From Bradyrhizobium jicamae (GTDB taxonomy: Bacteria > Pseudomonadota > Alphaproteobacteria > Rhizobiales > Xanthobacteraceae): DNA of 64,000 bases. A model generated the notes under the pieces. The model searched no databases. It saw nothing but the letters and a program-made list of their open reading frames with translations, and had not been told where the DNA came from. Location of the stretch: contig NZ_JAFCKQ010000003.1 in NCBI RefSeq assembly GCF_018130215.1, positions 218,884 through 282,883 on the forward strand, read 5' to 3'. Below, piece by piece: positions 8,768 through 17,631 of the stretch (position 1 is the first letter of the stretch; the number at the start of each line of letters is the position of its first letter). Position numbers and translations under genes: made by a program.

Positions 8768-9973
8768 TCAAGCCACTGCGCCGGAGGCACGCAGCTTCCG
8801 GATCGCGGCTTCGTCATAGCCGGCCTGCCGCAGGATCTCGTCGGAGTGCTCGCCGACCCCGGGCGGCTTGCGCGGCTGCACCTTCTTGGCGCCGTCGATG
8901 AAGATCGGGCTGTTGACGGTGAGCATGGTGTCGTTCTCGAACCGCACCAGGACCTCGTTCTCGATCATCTGCCTGTCGTTCGGAATGTCGTCGAGGATGC
9001 CGACGACTCCGAACACGAGGCCATTGCCGTCGAGCACCTTGCGCCATTCGGCGAGGTCGCGTGTCGCAAACGTCTCGTCGAAGATCCTGATCAGCTCCAC
9101 CGAACGCGAATGGCGGTCCGCCTTGGTGGCAAAGCGCGGATCGTCGACGAGATCCTCGCGGCCGAGGCAGCGCGCCAGCGTCGGCCATTGCCGCTCCTCG
9201 TTGAGCAGCGACAGGATGATCCAGCGGCCGTCCCTGCACTTGTAGTGGTTGGTGACGGCGTTCAGCGCCTCCTCGCGCGGCTTGCGCTTCTTGAACTTGG
9301 CGCCGACGAGCTTGGCCTGCGCCAGTACGCCATTGGCCCAGATGCCGTTGGCCATCAGATTGGTCGAGACATGCGAGCCCTTGCCGGTCTTCTCGCGCTG
9401 GAACAGCGCGGTGACGATCGCGCCGTAGAACGCCATCGCGCAAGGGTGATCGCCCATGCCGGCGACCGAGCGGGCCGGCGTGGTGTCCTCGTCGGCACGC
9501 ACCAGATCCATCAGGCCGGATCGCGCCCAATAGGCGTTGGAGTCGAAGCCCGGCTTGTTGGCTTCGTCGCCCTTCTCGCCATAGCCGGTGAAGGAGGCGT
9601 AGATCAGCCGGTCGTTGAGATGGGCGAGGTGGTCATGGGTGATGCCGAGCTTCTGGCGCACCTGCGGCGGCATGTTGGTGATGAAGACGTCGGCCTCGGT
9701 GACGAGCTTGTAGAGCACCTCGCGCGCCTCGGGCTTGGTGAGGTCGAGCGCCAGGCTCTTCTTGTTGCGGGCTTCCAGCATCCACGCGAAATTGTGCTCG
9801 CTATGGGGATAGCCGGGCAGGTTCGGCAGGTTCCGGTAGGGATCGCCGGCGCCCGGCGGCTCGATCTTGATGACGTCGGCGCCGAAGTCGGCCAGCACGG
9901 TGGCGGCTGCAGGCGCCGCGATGAAGCTTGCGCAATCCAGGACCTTGAGCCCGTCAAAAATGCCTTTTTCCAT
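8768..9973 (-). CDS. CaiB/BaiF (class III) CoA-transferase
   Basis: 401 residues. The fold is shown by the N-terminal LKVLDCASFIAAPAAATVLADFGADVIKIE and by the catalytic loop GMGDHPCAM, in which Asp175 is the conserved nucleophile that carries the acyl group as an anhydride and then thioester. The C-terminal dehydratase-like half ends with the usual GEHSDEIL signature. It moves CoA between carboxylic acids; which acids cannot be told. The ATG at 9973 has GGGAG 10 bases upstream; the frame is open further 5' but that part crosses a dispersed repeat and is not coding. Confidence 0.9.
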   Translation of the reverse strand: MEKGIFDGLKVLDCASFIAAPAAATVLADFGADVIKIEPPGAGDPYRNLPNLPGYPHSEHNFAWMLEARNKKSLALDLTKPEAREVLYKLVTEADVFITNMPPQVRQKLGITHDHLAHLNDRLIYASFTGYGEKGDEANKPGFDSNAYWARSGLMDLVRADEDTTPARSVAGMGDHPCAMAFYGAIVTALFQREKTGKGSHVSTNLMANGIWANGVLAQAKLVGAKFKKRKPREEALNAVTNHYKCRDGRWIILSLLNEERQWPTLARCLGREDLVDDPRFATKADRHSRSVELIRIFDETFATRDLAEWRKVLDGNGLVFGVVGILDDIPNDRQMIENEVLVRFENDTMLTVNSPIFIDGAKKVQPRKPPGVGEHSDEILRQAGYDEAAIRKLRASGAVA

Positions 9974-10099
9974 CGTGCCGTCGCTCCCGTGGCGCTTGTT
10001 GGTCTTTTTCCGGTGGCTGGAATATCGCGTGCGATGATCCCGAATGAGGGCGCCATTTGACCCATGTCGGGGGCGTGTTGCAACGGCGCTTTTTGCGGA

Positions 10100-10181
10100 C
10101 GTCATTGCGCGTAGCGAAGCGACGAAGCAATCCATCCAACCCGGGGCCGAGGTATGGATCGCTTCGCTCATCGCAATGACG
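10100..10181. repeat. Dispersed palindromic repeat near putA
   Basis: The outer arms CGTCATTGCG (10100-10109) and CGCAATGACG (10172-10181) are perfect complements; further in, GTAGCGAAGC and the TCGCTTCGCT region plus AATCCAT/ATGGATC also pair imperfectly. The arms share GTCATTGCG with the elements at 2147 and 28902, so this is a fuller copy of the same interspersed family. It lies just downstream of the putA stop. Confidence 0.75.
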
Positions 10182-10187
10182 GCGGCG

Positions 10188-13100
10188 CTACTCCACGCCT
10201 GCCATCAGGGCCGCATTGCCGCCCGCGGCGGCGGTGTTGATCGTCACCGTCTGCTCGGTGGCGAAGCGTGCGAGGTAGTGCGGGCCGCCGGCCTTGGGGC
10301 CGGTGCCGGAAAGGCCGCTGCCGCCGAATGGCTGCACGCCGACCACGGCACCGATCATGTTGCGGTTGACATAGATGTTGCCGACCGCGAGGCGATCGAT
10401 CACGTCATCGACGGTGTCTTCGATGCGCGAATGGATGCCGAGCGTCAACCCGAAGCCGGTTGCCTCGATCGCCGCCAGCACGTCGGCGAGCCGTTCGGCG
10501 CGGTAGCGCACCACATGCAGGATCGGACCGAACACCTCCTCGGTGAGCTGGCCGGCATGCGACAGTTCGAAAATATGCGGCGCGACGAAATTGCCGGCGG
10601 GCGCTCGACCTTCGAAATGAACCCGCGCATTCCGTTTCATCAGCGCGATATGTGCGTCGAGGCGTTGTTTCGCCTCCGCATCGATCACCGGCCCGACATG
10701 CGTGGACAAATCGGACGGATCGCCGATCTTCAATTCGCGCGCCGCACCCGCGATCATTTCGATCATGCGGTCGGCGACGTCATCCTGCACGAACAGGAGC
10801 CGCAATGCGGAGCAGCGCTGGCCCGCGGAGCGGAACGCCGAGGTCACGACGTCGTCGGCGACCTGCTCGGGCAGTGCGGTGGCGTCGACGATCATGGCGT
10901 TGATGCCGCCGGTCTCCGCGATCAGCGGCACGATCGGGCCGTCCTTGGCGGCGAGCGTCCGGTTGATCGACCGCGCGACATCGGTCGAGCCGGTGAAGAC
11001 GACGCCGGCGATGTCAGGATGCGCGACCAGCGCGGCACCGACCGCGCCGTCACCCGGGACGAGATGCAGCGCGGATGCCGGCACGCCGGCCTCATGCAGC
11101 AGCCGGATCGCTTCGGTTGCGATGCGCGGCGTCTGCTCGGCAGGCTTCGCCACCACCGCATTGCCCGCCATCAGCGCCGCCGTCACCTGGCCGAGGAAGA
11201 TCGCCAGCGGAAAATTCCACGGCGAGATCGCGACGAAGGTGCCGCGGCCGCGCAATGCGAGCACGTTGCTTTCGCCGGTCGGCCCCGGCATCGTCTCGCT
11301 GCCGCCGAACAGCTTGCGCCCGAGCGCTGCGTAGTAGCGGCAGAAGTCGGTCGCCTCGCGCACCTCGGAAAGCGCGTCGTCGAGGGTCTTGCCTCCCTCG
11401 CCCTGCAACAGCGCGATCAAGTGCGCGCGGCGCTGCTCCAGCATATCGGCGGCCTTGTCCAGGATCTCGGCGCGCCGCCCCGCCGGCGTCGCGTTCCAGG
11501 CCTTGAAGCCGCGCCGCGCGGCAGCGACGGCTGCGTTGGCCTCGTCTGTCGTGGACGAGGCGACCGCGTCCGGCTCCGCCTGGCGCTGGGCTGTGATCGC
11601 GGCGGTGAGCCTGTCGAGCGCTGCGCGTTCGCCGAATTCGATGCCATGCGAATTCTCGCGCTGTGGCCGATAGAGATCGGCCGGCAGCGGAATGTCGGGA
11701 TGGCCGGCACTGTTGGCCGACCCGATGATCCCGGCCGGGCGGCGCAACAGGTCTGCAATAGGCACGCGATTGTCCGCCGCCAGCGCGACAAAGGAGGAGT
11801 TGGCGCCGTTCTCGAGCAGGCGCCGCACCAGATAGGCGAGCAGGTCGCGATGGCTGCCGACCGGCGCGTAGGTGCGATGCGCGATTTCCGGCCTGTCATC
11901 GCCGAGCTGCGCATAGAGCGCCTCGCCCATGCCGTGGAGGCGCTGGAATTCGAAGCTGGTCGGATCATCTGATAATTCGAGGATGGTCGCGACCGTCAGC
12001 GCGTTGTGGGTCGCGAATTGCGGGAACAGCCGCGGCCGCAACGCGAGCAGCTTGCGCGCGCAGGCCACATAGTTGAGGTCGGTCATCGCCTTGCGGGTGA
12101 ACACGGGATAGCCGTCGAGCCCGCGCTCCTGCGCGCGCTTGATCTCGGTGTCCCAATAGGCGCCCTTGACGAGGCGCACCATCATCTTGCGCTCCAGCCG
12201 GCGCGCCAGCGCATCGACATAGTCGATCACGTCGCCGGCCCGCTTCTGATAGGCCTGGATCGCAAGCCCGAAGCCGTTCCAGCCTGCCAGCGTCGGTTCG
12301 GCAAAGGCGGCGGCGATCACGTCGAGCGACAGCTCCAGCCGGTCGGCCTCCTCGGCGTCGACGGTGAAGTTGAGATCGAACGCCTTGGCGCGGCGCGCGA
12401 GATCGATCAGAGGCGGCACCAGTTCGGTCATCACGCGCGCGTGGCTCACCGCCTCGAAGCGCGGATGCAGCGCGGACAGTTTCACGGAGATGCCGGGCCG
12501 GTCGGGCAGGGGACGGCTGCCGGCGGCCTTGCCGATCGCGTCGATCGCGCGGGCGTAGGATTCGAAATAACGATGCGCATCGTCGGCGGTGCGCGCGCCC
12601 TCGCCGAGCATGTCGAAGGAATAGCGCGGGGCACGGTCGGAACGCGATTGCGCGCGTGCCAGCGCCGCTTCGATGGTCTCGCCGAGCACGAAATGGCTGC
12701 CCATCAGCCGCATCGCCTGCCGCGTCGCTGCGCGCACGGCAGGCGCGCCGAGTCGCTTCGTCAACCGCCCGATCGTGCCCTGCGGCGTCTCGCCGGGCTG
12801 GATCACCCGCGCCGACATTCCGAGCGCCCAGGCCGAGGCGTTGACCAGGAACGCGCTCGACTTGGTCTCGTGATGGACGAAGTCGCCCTGGCCGAGCTTG
12901 TCCTCGATGAACTGGTCGGCGGTGCGCGCATCCGGCACCCGCAGCAGCGCTTCCGCCAGCACCATCAGCGCCAGCCCTTCCTTGGTCGAGAGCGCGAACT
13001 CCCGCAGCATGTCCTCGACCCCGCCGAGCGGATCGTCATTGGCCCTGACCGCCTCGATCAAACGTGTCGCGGTGCGATCGATTCGTCCCTCCCGATCGGC

Positions 13101-13193
13101 GCCGAATCTCGCGTCCTGCAACAGGCGGGCGGCGATGATTGCGTCATCGGGTGCATAGGGTGCGCTGAACGGGGCAGGGGCGACTTCTGGCAT
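10188..13193 (-). CDS. putA: Bifunctional proline dehydrogenase / L-glutamate gamma-semialdehyde dehydrogenase
   Basis: 1001 residues, which is the short PutA form. The FAD-containing proline dehydrogenase barrel occupies roughly 170-500 (KLSALHPRFE, FTVDAEEADRLE, VRLVKGAYWD, FATHN) and oxidises proline to pyrroline-5-carboxylate, passing electrons to quinone. The NAD-dependent aldehyde dehydrogenase follows at about 530-990, with ISPWNFPLAIF, AETGGINAMIV and the nucleophile Cys794 in SAGQRCSALR. There is no N-terminal ribbon-helix-helix DNA-binding domain, so it does not repress itself. An Lrp-type gene is divergent, as in other alphaproteobacteria where the regulator (PutR) activates putA with proline. 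Confidence 0.97.
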   Translation of the reverse strand: MPEVAPAPFSAPYAPDDAIIAARLLQDARFGADREGRIDRTATRLIEAVRANDDPLGGVEDMLREFALSTKEGLALMVLAEALLRVPDARTADQFIEDKLGQGDFVHHETKSSAFLVNASAWALGMSARVIQPGETPQGTIGRLTKRLGAPAVRAATRQAMRLMGSHFVLGETIEAALARAQSRSDRAPRYSFDMLGEGARTADDAHRYFESYARAIDAIGKAAGSRPLPDRPGISVKLSALHPRFEAVSHARVMTELVPPLIDLARRAKAFDLNFTVDAEEADRLELSLDVIAAAFAEPTLAGWNGFGLAIQAYQKRAGDVIDYVDALARRLERKMMVRLVKGAYWDTEIKRAQERGLDGYPVFTRKAMTDLNYVACARKLLALRPRLFPQFATHNALTVATILELSDDPTSFEFQRLHGMGEALYAQLGDDRPEIAHRTYAPVGSHRDLLAYLVRRLLENGANSSFVALAADNRVPIADLLRRPAGIIGSANSAGHPDIPLPADLYRPQRENSHGIEFGERAALDRLTAAITAQRQAEPDAVASSTTDEANAAVAAARRGFKAWNATPAGRRAEILDKAADMLEQRRAHLIALLQGEGGKTLDDALSEVREATDFCRYYAALGRKLFGGSETMPGPTGESNVLALRGRGTFVAISPWNFPLAIFLGQVTAALMAGNAVVAKPAEQTPRIATEAIRLLHEAGVPASALHLVPGDGAVGAALVAHPDIAGVVFTGSTDVARSINRTLAAKDGPIVPLIAETGGINAMIVDATALPEQVADDVVTSAFRSAGQRCSALRLLFVQDDVADRMIEMIAGAARELKIGDPSDLSTHVGPVIDAEAKQRLDAHIALMKRNARVHFEGRAPAGNFVAPHIFELSHAGQLTEEVFGPILHVVRYRAERLADVLAAIEATGFGLTLGIHSRIEDTVDDVIDRLAVGNIYVNRNMIGAVVGVQPFGGSGLSGTGPKAGGPHYLARFATEQTVTINTAAAGGNAALMAGVE

Positions 13194-13254
13194 CGGCGGT
13201 TCCTTCCGGGGATCACGGGAACACCTACGCGCTCACGAACCGTAGTTCGATAGA

Positions 13255-13270
13255 CAAATTAGCAGATTTG
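13255..13270. promoter_or_regulatory. Candidate Lrp-type operator between putA and its regulator
   Basis: In the 104-base divergent region, CAAAT (13255-13259) and ATTTG (13266-13270) form a perfect inverted repeat spaced by six bases, flanked by CGTAG at both 13241 and 13272. A/T-rich dyads of this size fit binding of an AsnC/Lrp dimer. It lies about 60 bases before the putA start and 28 before the regulator start. The assignment is inferred from position. Confidence 0.5.
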
Positions 13271-13297
13271 CCGTAGAAACTAAGGAGAATCTTTCAA

Positions 13298-13774
13298 TTG
13301 ACCGGATATATGGCAGATATCGACAAAATTGACCGCAAAATCCTCTCGATTTTGCAGGGGGACGGCCGAATCGCCAATGTCGAGCTGGCCGAGCGGATCG
13401 GGCTGTCTCCCACCTCGGTCGGCGAACGGCTGAAACGGTTGCAACGCGACGGCTTTGTCGAAGGCTATGGCGCAAGGCTCAATCCGCACCGGCTCGGGCT
13501 GGGTTTGCTGGTGTTCGTCGAGGTGCTTCTCGACAAGACCACGCCCGACGTTTTCGAGCGGTTTGCCAAGGCGGTCCAGACCGCGCCCGAGGTGCTGGAG
13601 TGTCACATGGTGGCCGGAGGCTTCGATTATCTGGTCAAGGCACGCGTTGCCAACATGACTGCCTATCGCCGGTTCCTCGGCGAAACCCTGCTGGCGTTGC
13701 CTGGCGTGCGCGAGACGAGAACCTACGCCGTGATGGAAGAGGTCAAGCGCGATGCGCCGCTGCCGGTCGGCTGA
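13298..13774 (+). CDS. putR: Lrp/AsnC family regulator, probable putA activator
   Basis: 158 residues. The N-terminal helix-turn-helix is IDKIDRKILSILQGDGRIANVELAERIGLSPTSVGERLKRL, followed by the RAM ligand-binding domain with GLGLLVFVEVLLD and CHMVAGGFDYLVKARV. I place the start at TTG because AGGAG ends 10 bases before it; the first ATG at 13310 would leave the ribosome site 22 bases away. Divergence from putA strongly suggests the PutR role, proline-responsive activation of putA plus self-regulation. No other target is evident. Confidence 0.9.
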   Translation: MTGYMADIDKIDRKILSILQGDGRIANVELAERIGLSPTSVGERLKRLQRDGFVEGYGARLNPHRLGLGLLVFVEVLLDKTTPDVFERFAKAVQTAPEVLECHMVAGGFDYLVKARVANMTAYRRFLGETLLALPGVRETRTYAVMEEVKRDAPLPVG

Positions 13775-13865
13775 GATCGGCTTGATGTGATCCACAGCCA
13801 TGCGCCCGGCGTCTTGGCTTCGTCTCCAGGTCGCGATAATCCTGCCTCCAGTGGGGGGCAGGAAT

Positions 13866-14510
13866 ATGAGAGACGCCGATCAGCCGGCAGCAGCGAGGCG
13901 GTCCGGATTAGCCGGCGCATTGGCCGCCATTGTCCTGGCGTTGCCATCGGCCGCTCCGGCCGCCGAGCTCAGCTCGGGTCAGTCGCAGCTCTATACCTCA
14001 GTGTCGATCTATCCGCCGACGGCGACGCAGATGACGGTGTGTTACGGCTTCGTCTGCCGGCGCCGTGAAATGCTCGATTTCACCGCGGCCGATCGGGCTG
14101 CGCTGACGAAGATCATGGCCGCGGGCCGCGCCAACGCCGCCGCAGAGCGTGCGGCCGTCCAGAAGGCGGTGATCTGGCTCGACCGCCATATGGGACCGAT
14201 CCTTGGCACCAACAGGCGGGTGGCGAAAGCGGATTTCCGCGCCAACGACGACAGCCACAATTTCGATTGCTGGGACACAACCCGAAACACCACGAGCCTG
14301 ATGCTGGTGATGCAGGACTGGAACCTGTTCAAATTTCACGACGTCGGCGATCCCCATTACCGCGGCTTCCAGTTTGCGCAGACGCCGCACAACACCGCCG
14401 TGCTGGTCGAACGCGCGACCAAGGTCGAATGGGCCGTCGACCTCTGGCCGCGCGGTTACCTTCAGCCGCCTGACGTCATGACCGTCGCCAAATGGGTGAC
14501 GGAAGATTGA
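13866..14510 (+). CDS. Exported protein of unknown function
   Basis: 214 residues beginning at an ATG with GGGGGCAGG upstream. A signal peptide (SGLAGALAAIVLALPSAAPAAE) is followed by a soluble domain with paired cysteines (TVCYGFVCRRRE) and a second conserved-looking part, DSHNFDCWDTTRNTTSLML and HTAVLVERATKVEWAVDLWPRGY. The spacing of acidic, His and Trp residues looks enzyme-like, but I do not recognise a family. A dyad without T-run lies just after the stop; the next gene codes a TPR protein in the same direction. Confidence 0.7.
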   Translation: MRDADQPAAARRSGLAGALAAIVLALPSAAPAAELSSGQSQLYTSVSIYPPTATQMTVCYGFVCRRREMLDFTAADRAALTKIMAAGRANAAAERAAVQKAVIWLDRHMGPILGTNRRVAKADFRANDDSHNFDCWDTTRNTTSLMLVMQDWNLFKFHDVGDPHYRGFQFAQTPHNTAVLVERATKVEWAVDLWPRGYLQPPDVMTVAKWVTED

Positions 14511-14520
14511 CGGCCGAACG

Positions 14521-14540
14521 CGGCGGCCGTGCAGCCGCCG
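14521..14540 (+). terminator. Stem-loop after the exported protein, weak terminator
   Basis: CGGCGGC (14521-14527) and GCCGCCG (14534-14540) pair around six bases. There is no T-run, so termination would be inefficient; it may only attenuate read-through into the TPR gene. Confidence 0.35.
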
Positions 14541-14592
14541 TCGTGGCGTTTCACCCGCATTGATTGTAGGGATACCGAAACGGAATCGCTCA

Positions 14593-16686
14593 ATGCCGGG
14601 CCACGACATGCGTTTGCGCTCGACTGCAACTGCCGCTCCGCGCGGCATTCGTTTCCATCTTGGACTGGCTGCGGCGCTGCTGCTGCTGTCCATGGCCGCC
14701 GGTCCGGCATGGGCGGGCGATCTCGAGGATTGCAACGGACAGGCCCCGGACAAGACCGAGGCTGCCTGTGCGGCCGTCATCAACGATGCCGCGCGATCGG
14801 CCGACGATCGCGTCAAGGCCTATGCGGGCCGCGCGCGGTTCTACAACAATCACGGCAAGTTTGATCAGGCCGTGACTGACACCGAAGCGGCGCTGCAATT
14901 GAACCCGCAGTCGGTCGCTGCCCTGATCTCGCGCGGCTATGCGCGGCAGCGGCAGGGCAAGACCGATCAGGCGAAGGCCGATCTCGATCACGCGATCGAG
15001 CTCGAGCCGAAGAATGCATTTACCTACCTCGCGCGCGGCAATCTGCGCAACGATCTGCGCAACTGGACCGATGCGCTCGCCGACTACGACCAGGCGATCG
15101 CATTGCGCTCCGATCTGGTGGCGGCCTATGTCGGGCGGGCCCGCGCGCGGGTCGAAACCGCGCAGTTCGATGGTGCGCTGAGCGACCTCAACACCGCGCT
15201 CGCGATCAATCCGAATGCGCAGGGTGCGTTCTACTGGCGCGGCCAGGCCTATCGCCGCAAGGGCGACATGGATCATGCGATCGAGGATTTTTCGCGCGCG
15301 ATCGCCCAGGCGCCGCAGACCGAGCGCGGCGCCTATTTCGCCCGCGGCCAGCTTTACAGCGCCAAGGGCGACTACACGCGAGCCGTTGCGGATTTCGACA
15401 AGCTGCTGTCGTTCATGCCCGACAACAAGGAGGTCCAGCAGCAGCGCCAGCAGGCGGTGGCCATGCAGGCCGAGCTGGCCAAGGCCGGGACAGGCGCGGT
15501 CACCATGCCGCCGCCTGCAGCGCGCGCCCCGGCGGCACCAGGCGCCCCGCCCGCGCCGGTCACCGCGTCGACCAACCAGCAGATCGACCAGGCAAGGCAG
15601 TTCGTTGCGCAGCGCAATTACGCCGCTGCCCTCCTTCCGCTTAACCAGGTGCTGGCCGGCGATCCCCGCAACGAGCCGGCGCTGAGACTGCGGATGATCG
15701 CCTTTTCGGGACTCGCGCGGTTTGCGGAATCGCGCAACGACGTCAACGACCTGCTCAAGCTGAAGCCGAACGATGCGCCGCTGATCGCGTTCCGTGCGAT
15801 CAACTCGGCGGGACTTCGGCAGTTCAATGATGCAATGGCCGACGCGGAGCGCGCGATCGCGATCGATCCGAACAATGCGATGGCCTATCTCGGTCGAGGC
15901 ATCGCCAAGGCCGGCACCGGCAAGGCGCAGGATGCGCTCGCCGATTATGATCGTTCGATCACGCTCAATGCCAGGGACACGCTCGCCTTTACCGAGCGTG
16001 GGCTCGCCCATGTCAGCCTCCACCAGATCGACAAGGCATTGCTGGATTTCGACCAGGCGCTGGCCCTATCGCCGACCAACCTGCTCGCGAAATCCTGGCG
16101 CGGGCTGGCGCTGATGCTGAAGGGCCGCACCGACGAGGGGCTGGTCGACATCAATGGAGTGCTGGAGCGCAATCCCGCCGATCCGACAGCGCAGCTCGGT
16201 CGCGGGCTCGCGATGCTGACCTCGGCGCAGTTCGATCGTGCCGTCGCAGCGTTCGGCCAGATCATCGACAAGGTGCCGAACGATCCCTTCCCGCACGTGC
16301 TGCGGGCGCGGGCCTATCTCGGCCTGAAGAAAACCGACGATGCGATGAAGGATCTCAATTTCGTGCTGGCGAGCCGGCCGGACTATCACGATGCCTTGAC
16401 CTTGCGCGGCATCGCCTTCTCGGCGCAGCGCGACTACGCCAAGGCGGTCGAGGATCTCGATCGTGCCATCGCGCAGAAGGAGACGGTGGAGAGCCTGTTT
16501 GCCCGCGCCAAGGCGCACGAGGCACTCAACCATCCGGACAAGGCGACCGATGATTTCCGGAAAGCGACGCAACTCGCGCCATCGAGCGTATTCGATGTGC
16601 TGGCGCAGGCAGAGTCGAAGCGCAAGATCCAGGAATTGACGAAGAAGGTGCCGTGCGGCTCCGGCCAAGTTGGTACCTGCCTGTAG
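14593..16686 (+). CDS. Exported tetratricopeptide repeat protein
   Basis: About 697 residues. A signal peptide (RFHLGLAAALLLLSMAAGPAWA) leads into many 34-residue TPR units, recognisable by recurring A-x-x-x-R-G and D-x-A-I-x-L-x-P patterns such as GKTDQAKADLDHAIELEPKN. A Pro/Ala linker around residues 300-330 separates a first block of about seven repeats from a second of about nine. TPR arrays bind peptides or partners, so a periplasmic scaffold is likely. The ATG at 14593 gives the shortest sensible signal; an in-frame TTG at 14560 and ATG at 14608 are alternatives. No partner is evident. Confidence 0.85.
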   Translation: MPGHDMRLRSTATAAPRGIRFHLGLAAALLLLSMAAGPAWAGDLEDCNGQAPDKTEAACAAVINDAARSADDRVKAYAGRARFYNNHGKFDQAVTDTEAALQLNPQSVAALISRGYARQRQGKTDQAKADLDHAIELEPKNAFTYLARGNLRNDLRNWTDALADYDQAIALRSDLVAAYVGRARARVETAQFDGALSDLNTALAINPNAQGAFYWRGQAYRRKGDMDHAIEDFSRAIAQAPQTERGAYFARGQLYSAKGDYTRAVADFDKLLSFMPDNKEVQQQRQQAVAMQAELAKAGTGAVTMPPPAARAPAAPGAPPAPVTASTNQQIDQARQFVAQRNYAAALLPLNQVLAGDPRNEPALRLRMIAFSGLARFAESRNDVNDLLKLKPNDAPLIAFRAINSAGLRQFNDAMADAERAIAIDPNNAMAYLGRGIAKAGTGKAQDALADYDRSITLNARDTLAFTERGLAHVSLHQIDKALLDFDQALALSPTNLLAKSWRGLALMLKGRTDEGLVDINGVLERNPADPTAQLGRGLAMLTSAQFDRAVAAFGQIIDKVPNDPFPHVLRARAYLGLKKTDDAMKDLNFVLASRPDYHDALTLRGIAFSAQRDYAKAVEDLDRAIAQKETVESLFARAKAHEALNHPDKATDDFRKATQLAPSSVFDVLAQAESKRKIQELTKKVPCGSGQVGTCL

Positions 16687-16844
16687 CGCAGCGAGCCGTG
16701 GCGTGCGGCAGCACGCAACAATCCAATATCGCCGCGCGCGGGCGTCGTGTCCGCCGTGCCGAGCGTTGCCTTGTCTGGCTGATGTGTCGGGCCCCACTCC
16801 CGGATGACGTCCGAGAGTGCGCCGTGTCGTCTGGCGCTGTTACG

Positions 16845-17045
16845 CTAGACCTTGAGGTTCTCGGCCGAAGTCTTGCCGCGATTTGCGATCTCTTCGTACT
16901 CGACCGACTGACCTTCATTGAGCGTCTGAAGACCAGCCTTCTGAACTGCTGAAATATGCACGAAAATGTCTTTTCCGCCCGTCGCGGGCTGGATGAATCC
17001 ATAACCCTTGGTCGGGTTGAACCACTTCACTGTACCTTTGGGCAT
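16845..17045 (-). CDS. cspA: Cold-shock domain protein
   Basis: 66 residues forming one OB-fold cold-shock domain. The RNA-binding motifs are present: [16 protein letters not shown] (RNP1-type) and DIFVHISAV (RNP2). Such proteins bind single-stranded nucleic acid and act as RNA chaperones. GGAG lies 11 bases before the ATG. More than 100 bases without other genes upstream leave room for the long structured 5' leader usual in this family, but I could not define a promoter. Confidence 0.95.
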   Translation of the reverse strand: MPKGTVKWFNPTKGYGFIQPATGGKDIFVHISAVQKAGLQTLNEGQSVEYEEIANRGKTSAENLKV

Positions 17046-17308
17046 TCCAGTCGTCTCCGCGGAATCAATCAAAAACAGACCCTCCGGTCCCCGCACAAAC
17101 CGGCTTGTCCGCGCTGCGCAGGATAGCAGTTTGCAAAAGGCTGGATAGATCAAAGGAGAGGGTGTTTTCGGCAGCAAACAACCGGTTTTGCGGCGCTTTG
17201 GTATCGATCTGCCTGTTTCGTGGTCAATTGATGCAGTGCAAAATCACATGATTCCAGTTTCATGCACGCGGGAGTCACTCCCGCGCGCAGGGGCCGGCGA
17301 AGCCCGGT

Positions 17309-17620
17309 TCAATACGTCGCGGCGAGATAGTCGACGATCTTGCCGACGTCGGCATTGTCGATCGGCGCGCCATAGACCTTGATCATCTTGGTCACCTCGG
17401 CCTGCCAGAAGTCCTTCTTGGACTTCTCGTTCTGCGGCTGGGTCCTGATGTAGTCGGCCGAGTGGCAGCCGCTGCAATTGTTCTGCACCACTTCCAGGTT
17501 GGGACCGGGCTTGAACGCCGCGGTCTCCTCGGGGAGCGTGTAGTTGACGGGCGCGGCGATGGCCACGGTGATCGACAGGGTTGCGATCGCGGCAAGCGCC
17601 GACAGCAGCGTGCGGTTCAT
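17309..17620 (-). CDS. sorB: Sulfite dehydrogenase cytochrome c subunit
   Basis: 103 residues. A signal peptide (about 1-22) directs it to the periplasm, and NCSGCHSADY holds one c-type heme (Cys49, Cys52, His53); Met in VTKMIKVYG is the probable axial ligand. Its place 11 bases after sorA and its size match the SorB electron-acceptor subunit of the Starkeya-type sulfite:cytochrome c oxidoreductase. It would pass electrons from the Mo enzyme to a soluble cytochrome c. Confidence 0.88.
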   Translation of the reverse strand: MNRTLLSALAAIATLSITVAIAAPVNYTLPEETAAFKPGPNLEVVQNNCSGCHSADYIRTQPQNEKSKKDFWQAEVTKMIKVYGAPIDNADVGKIVDYLAATY

Positions 17621-17631
17621 GATGGCTCTCC

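Noticed and set aside
10044..11972. 642-codon open frame antisense to putA
   Set aside because: Arg/Gly-rich, His-rich composition and no ribosome site; a product of GC-rich third positions opposite a secure gene.
17267..17285. Terminator for sorB (CGCGGGAGT-C-ACTCCCGCG)
   Set aside because: The stem is perfect but the loop is one base and no T-run follows on either strand; kept only as a dyad of unknown meaning.
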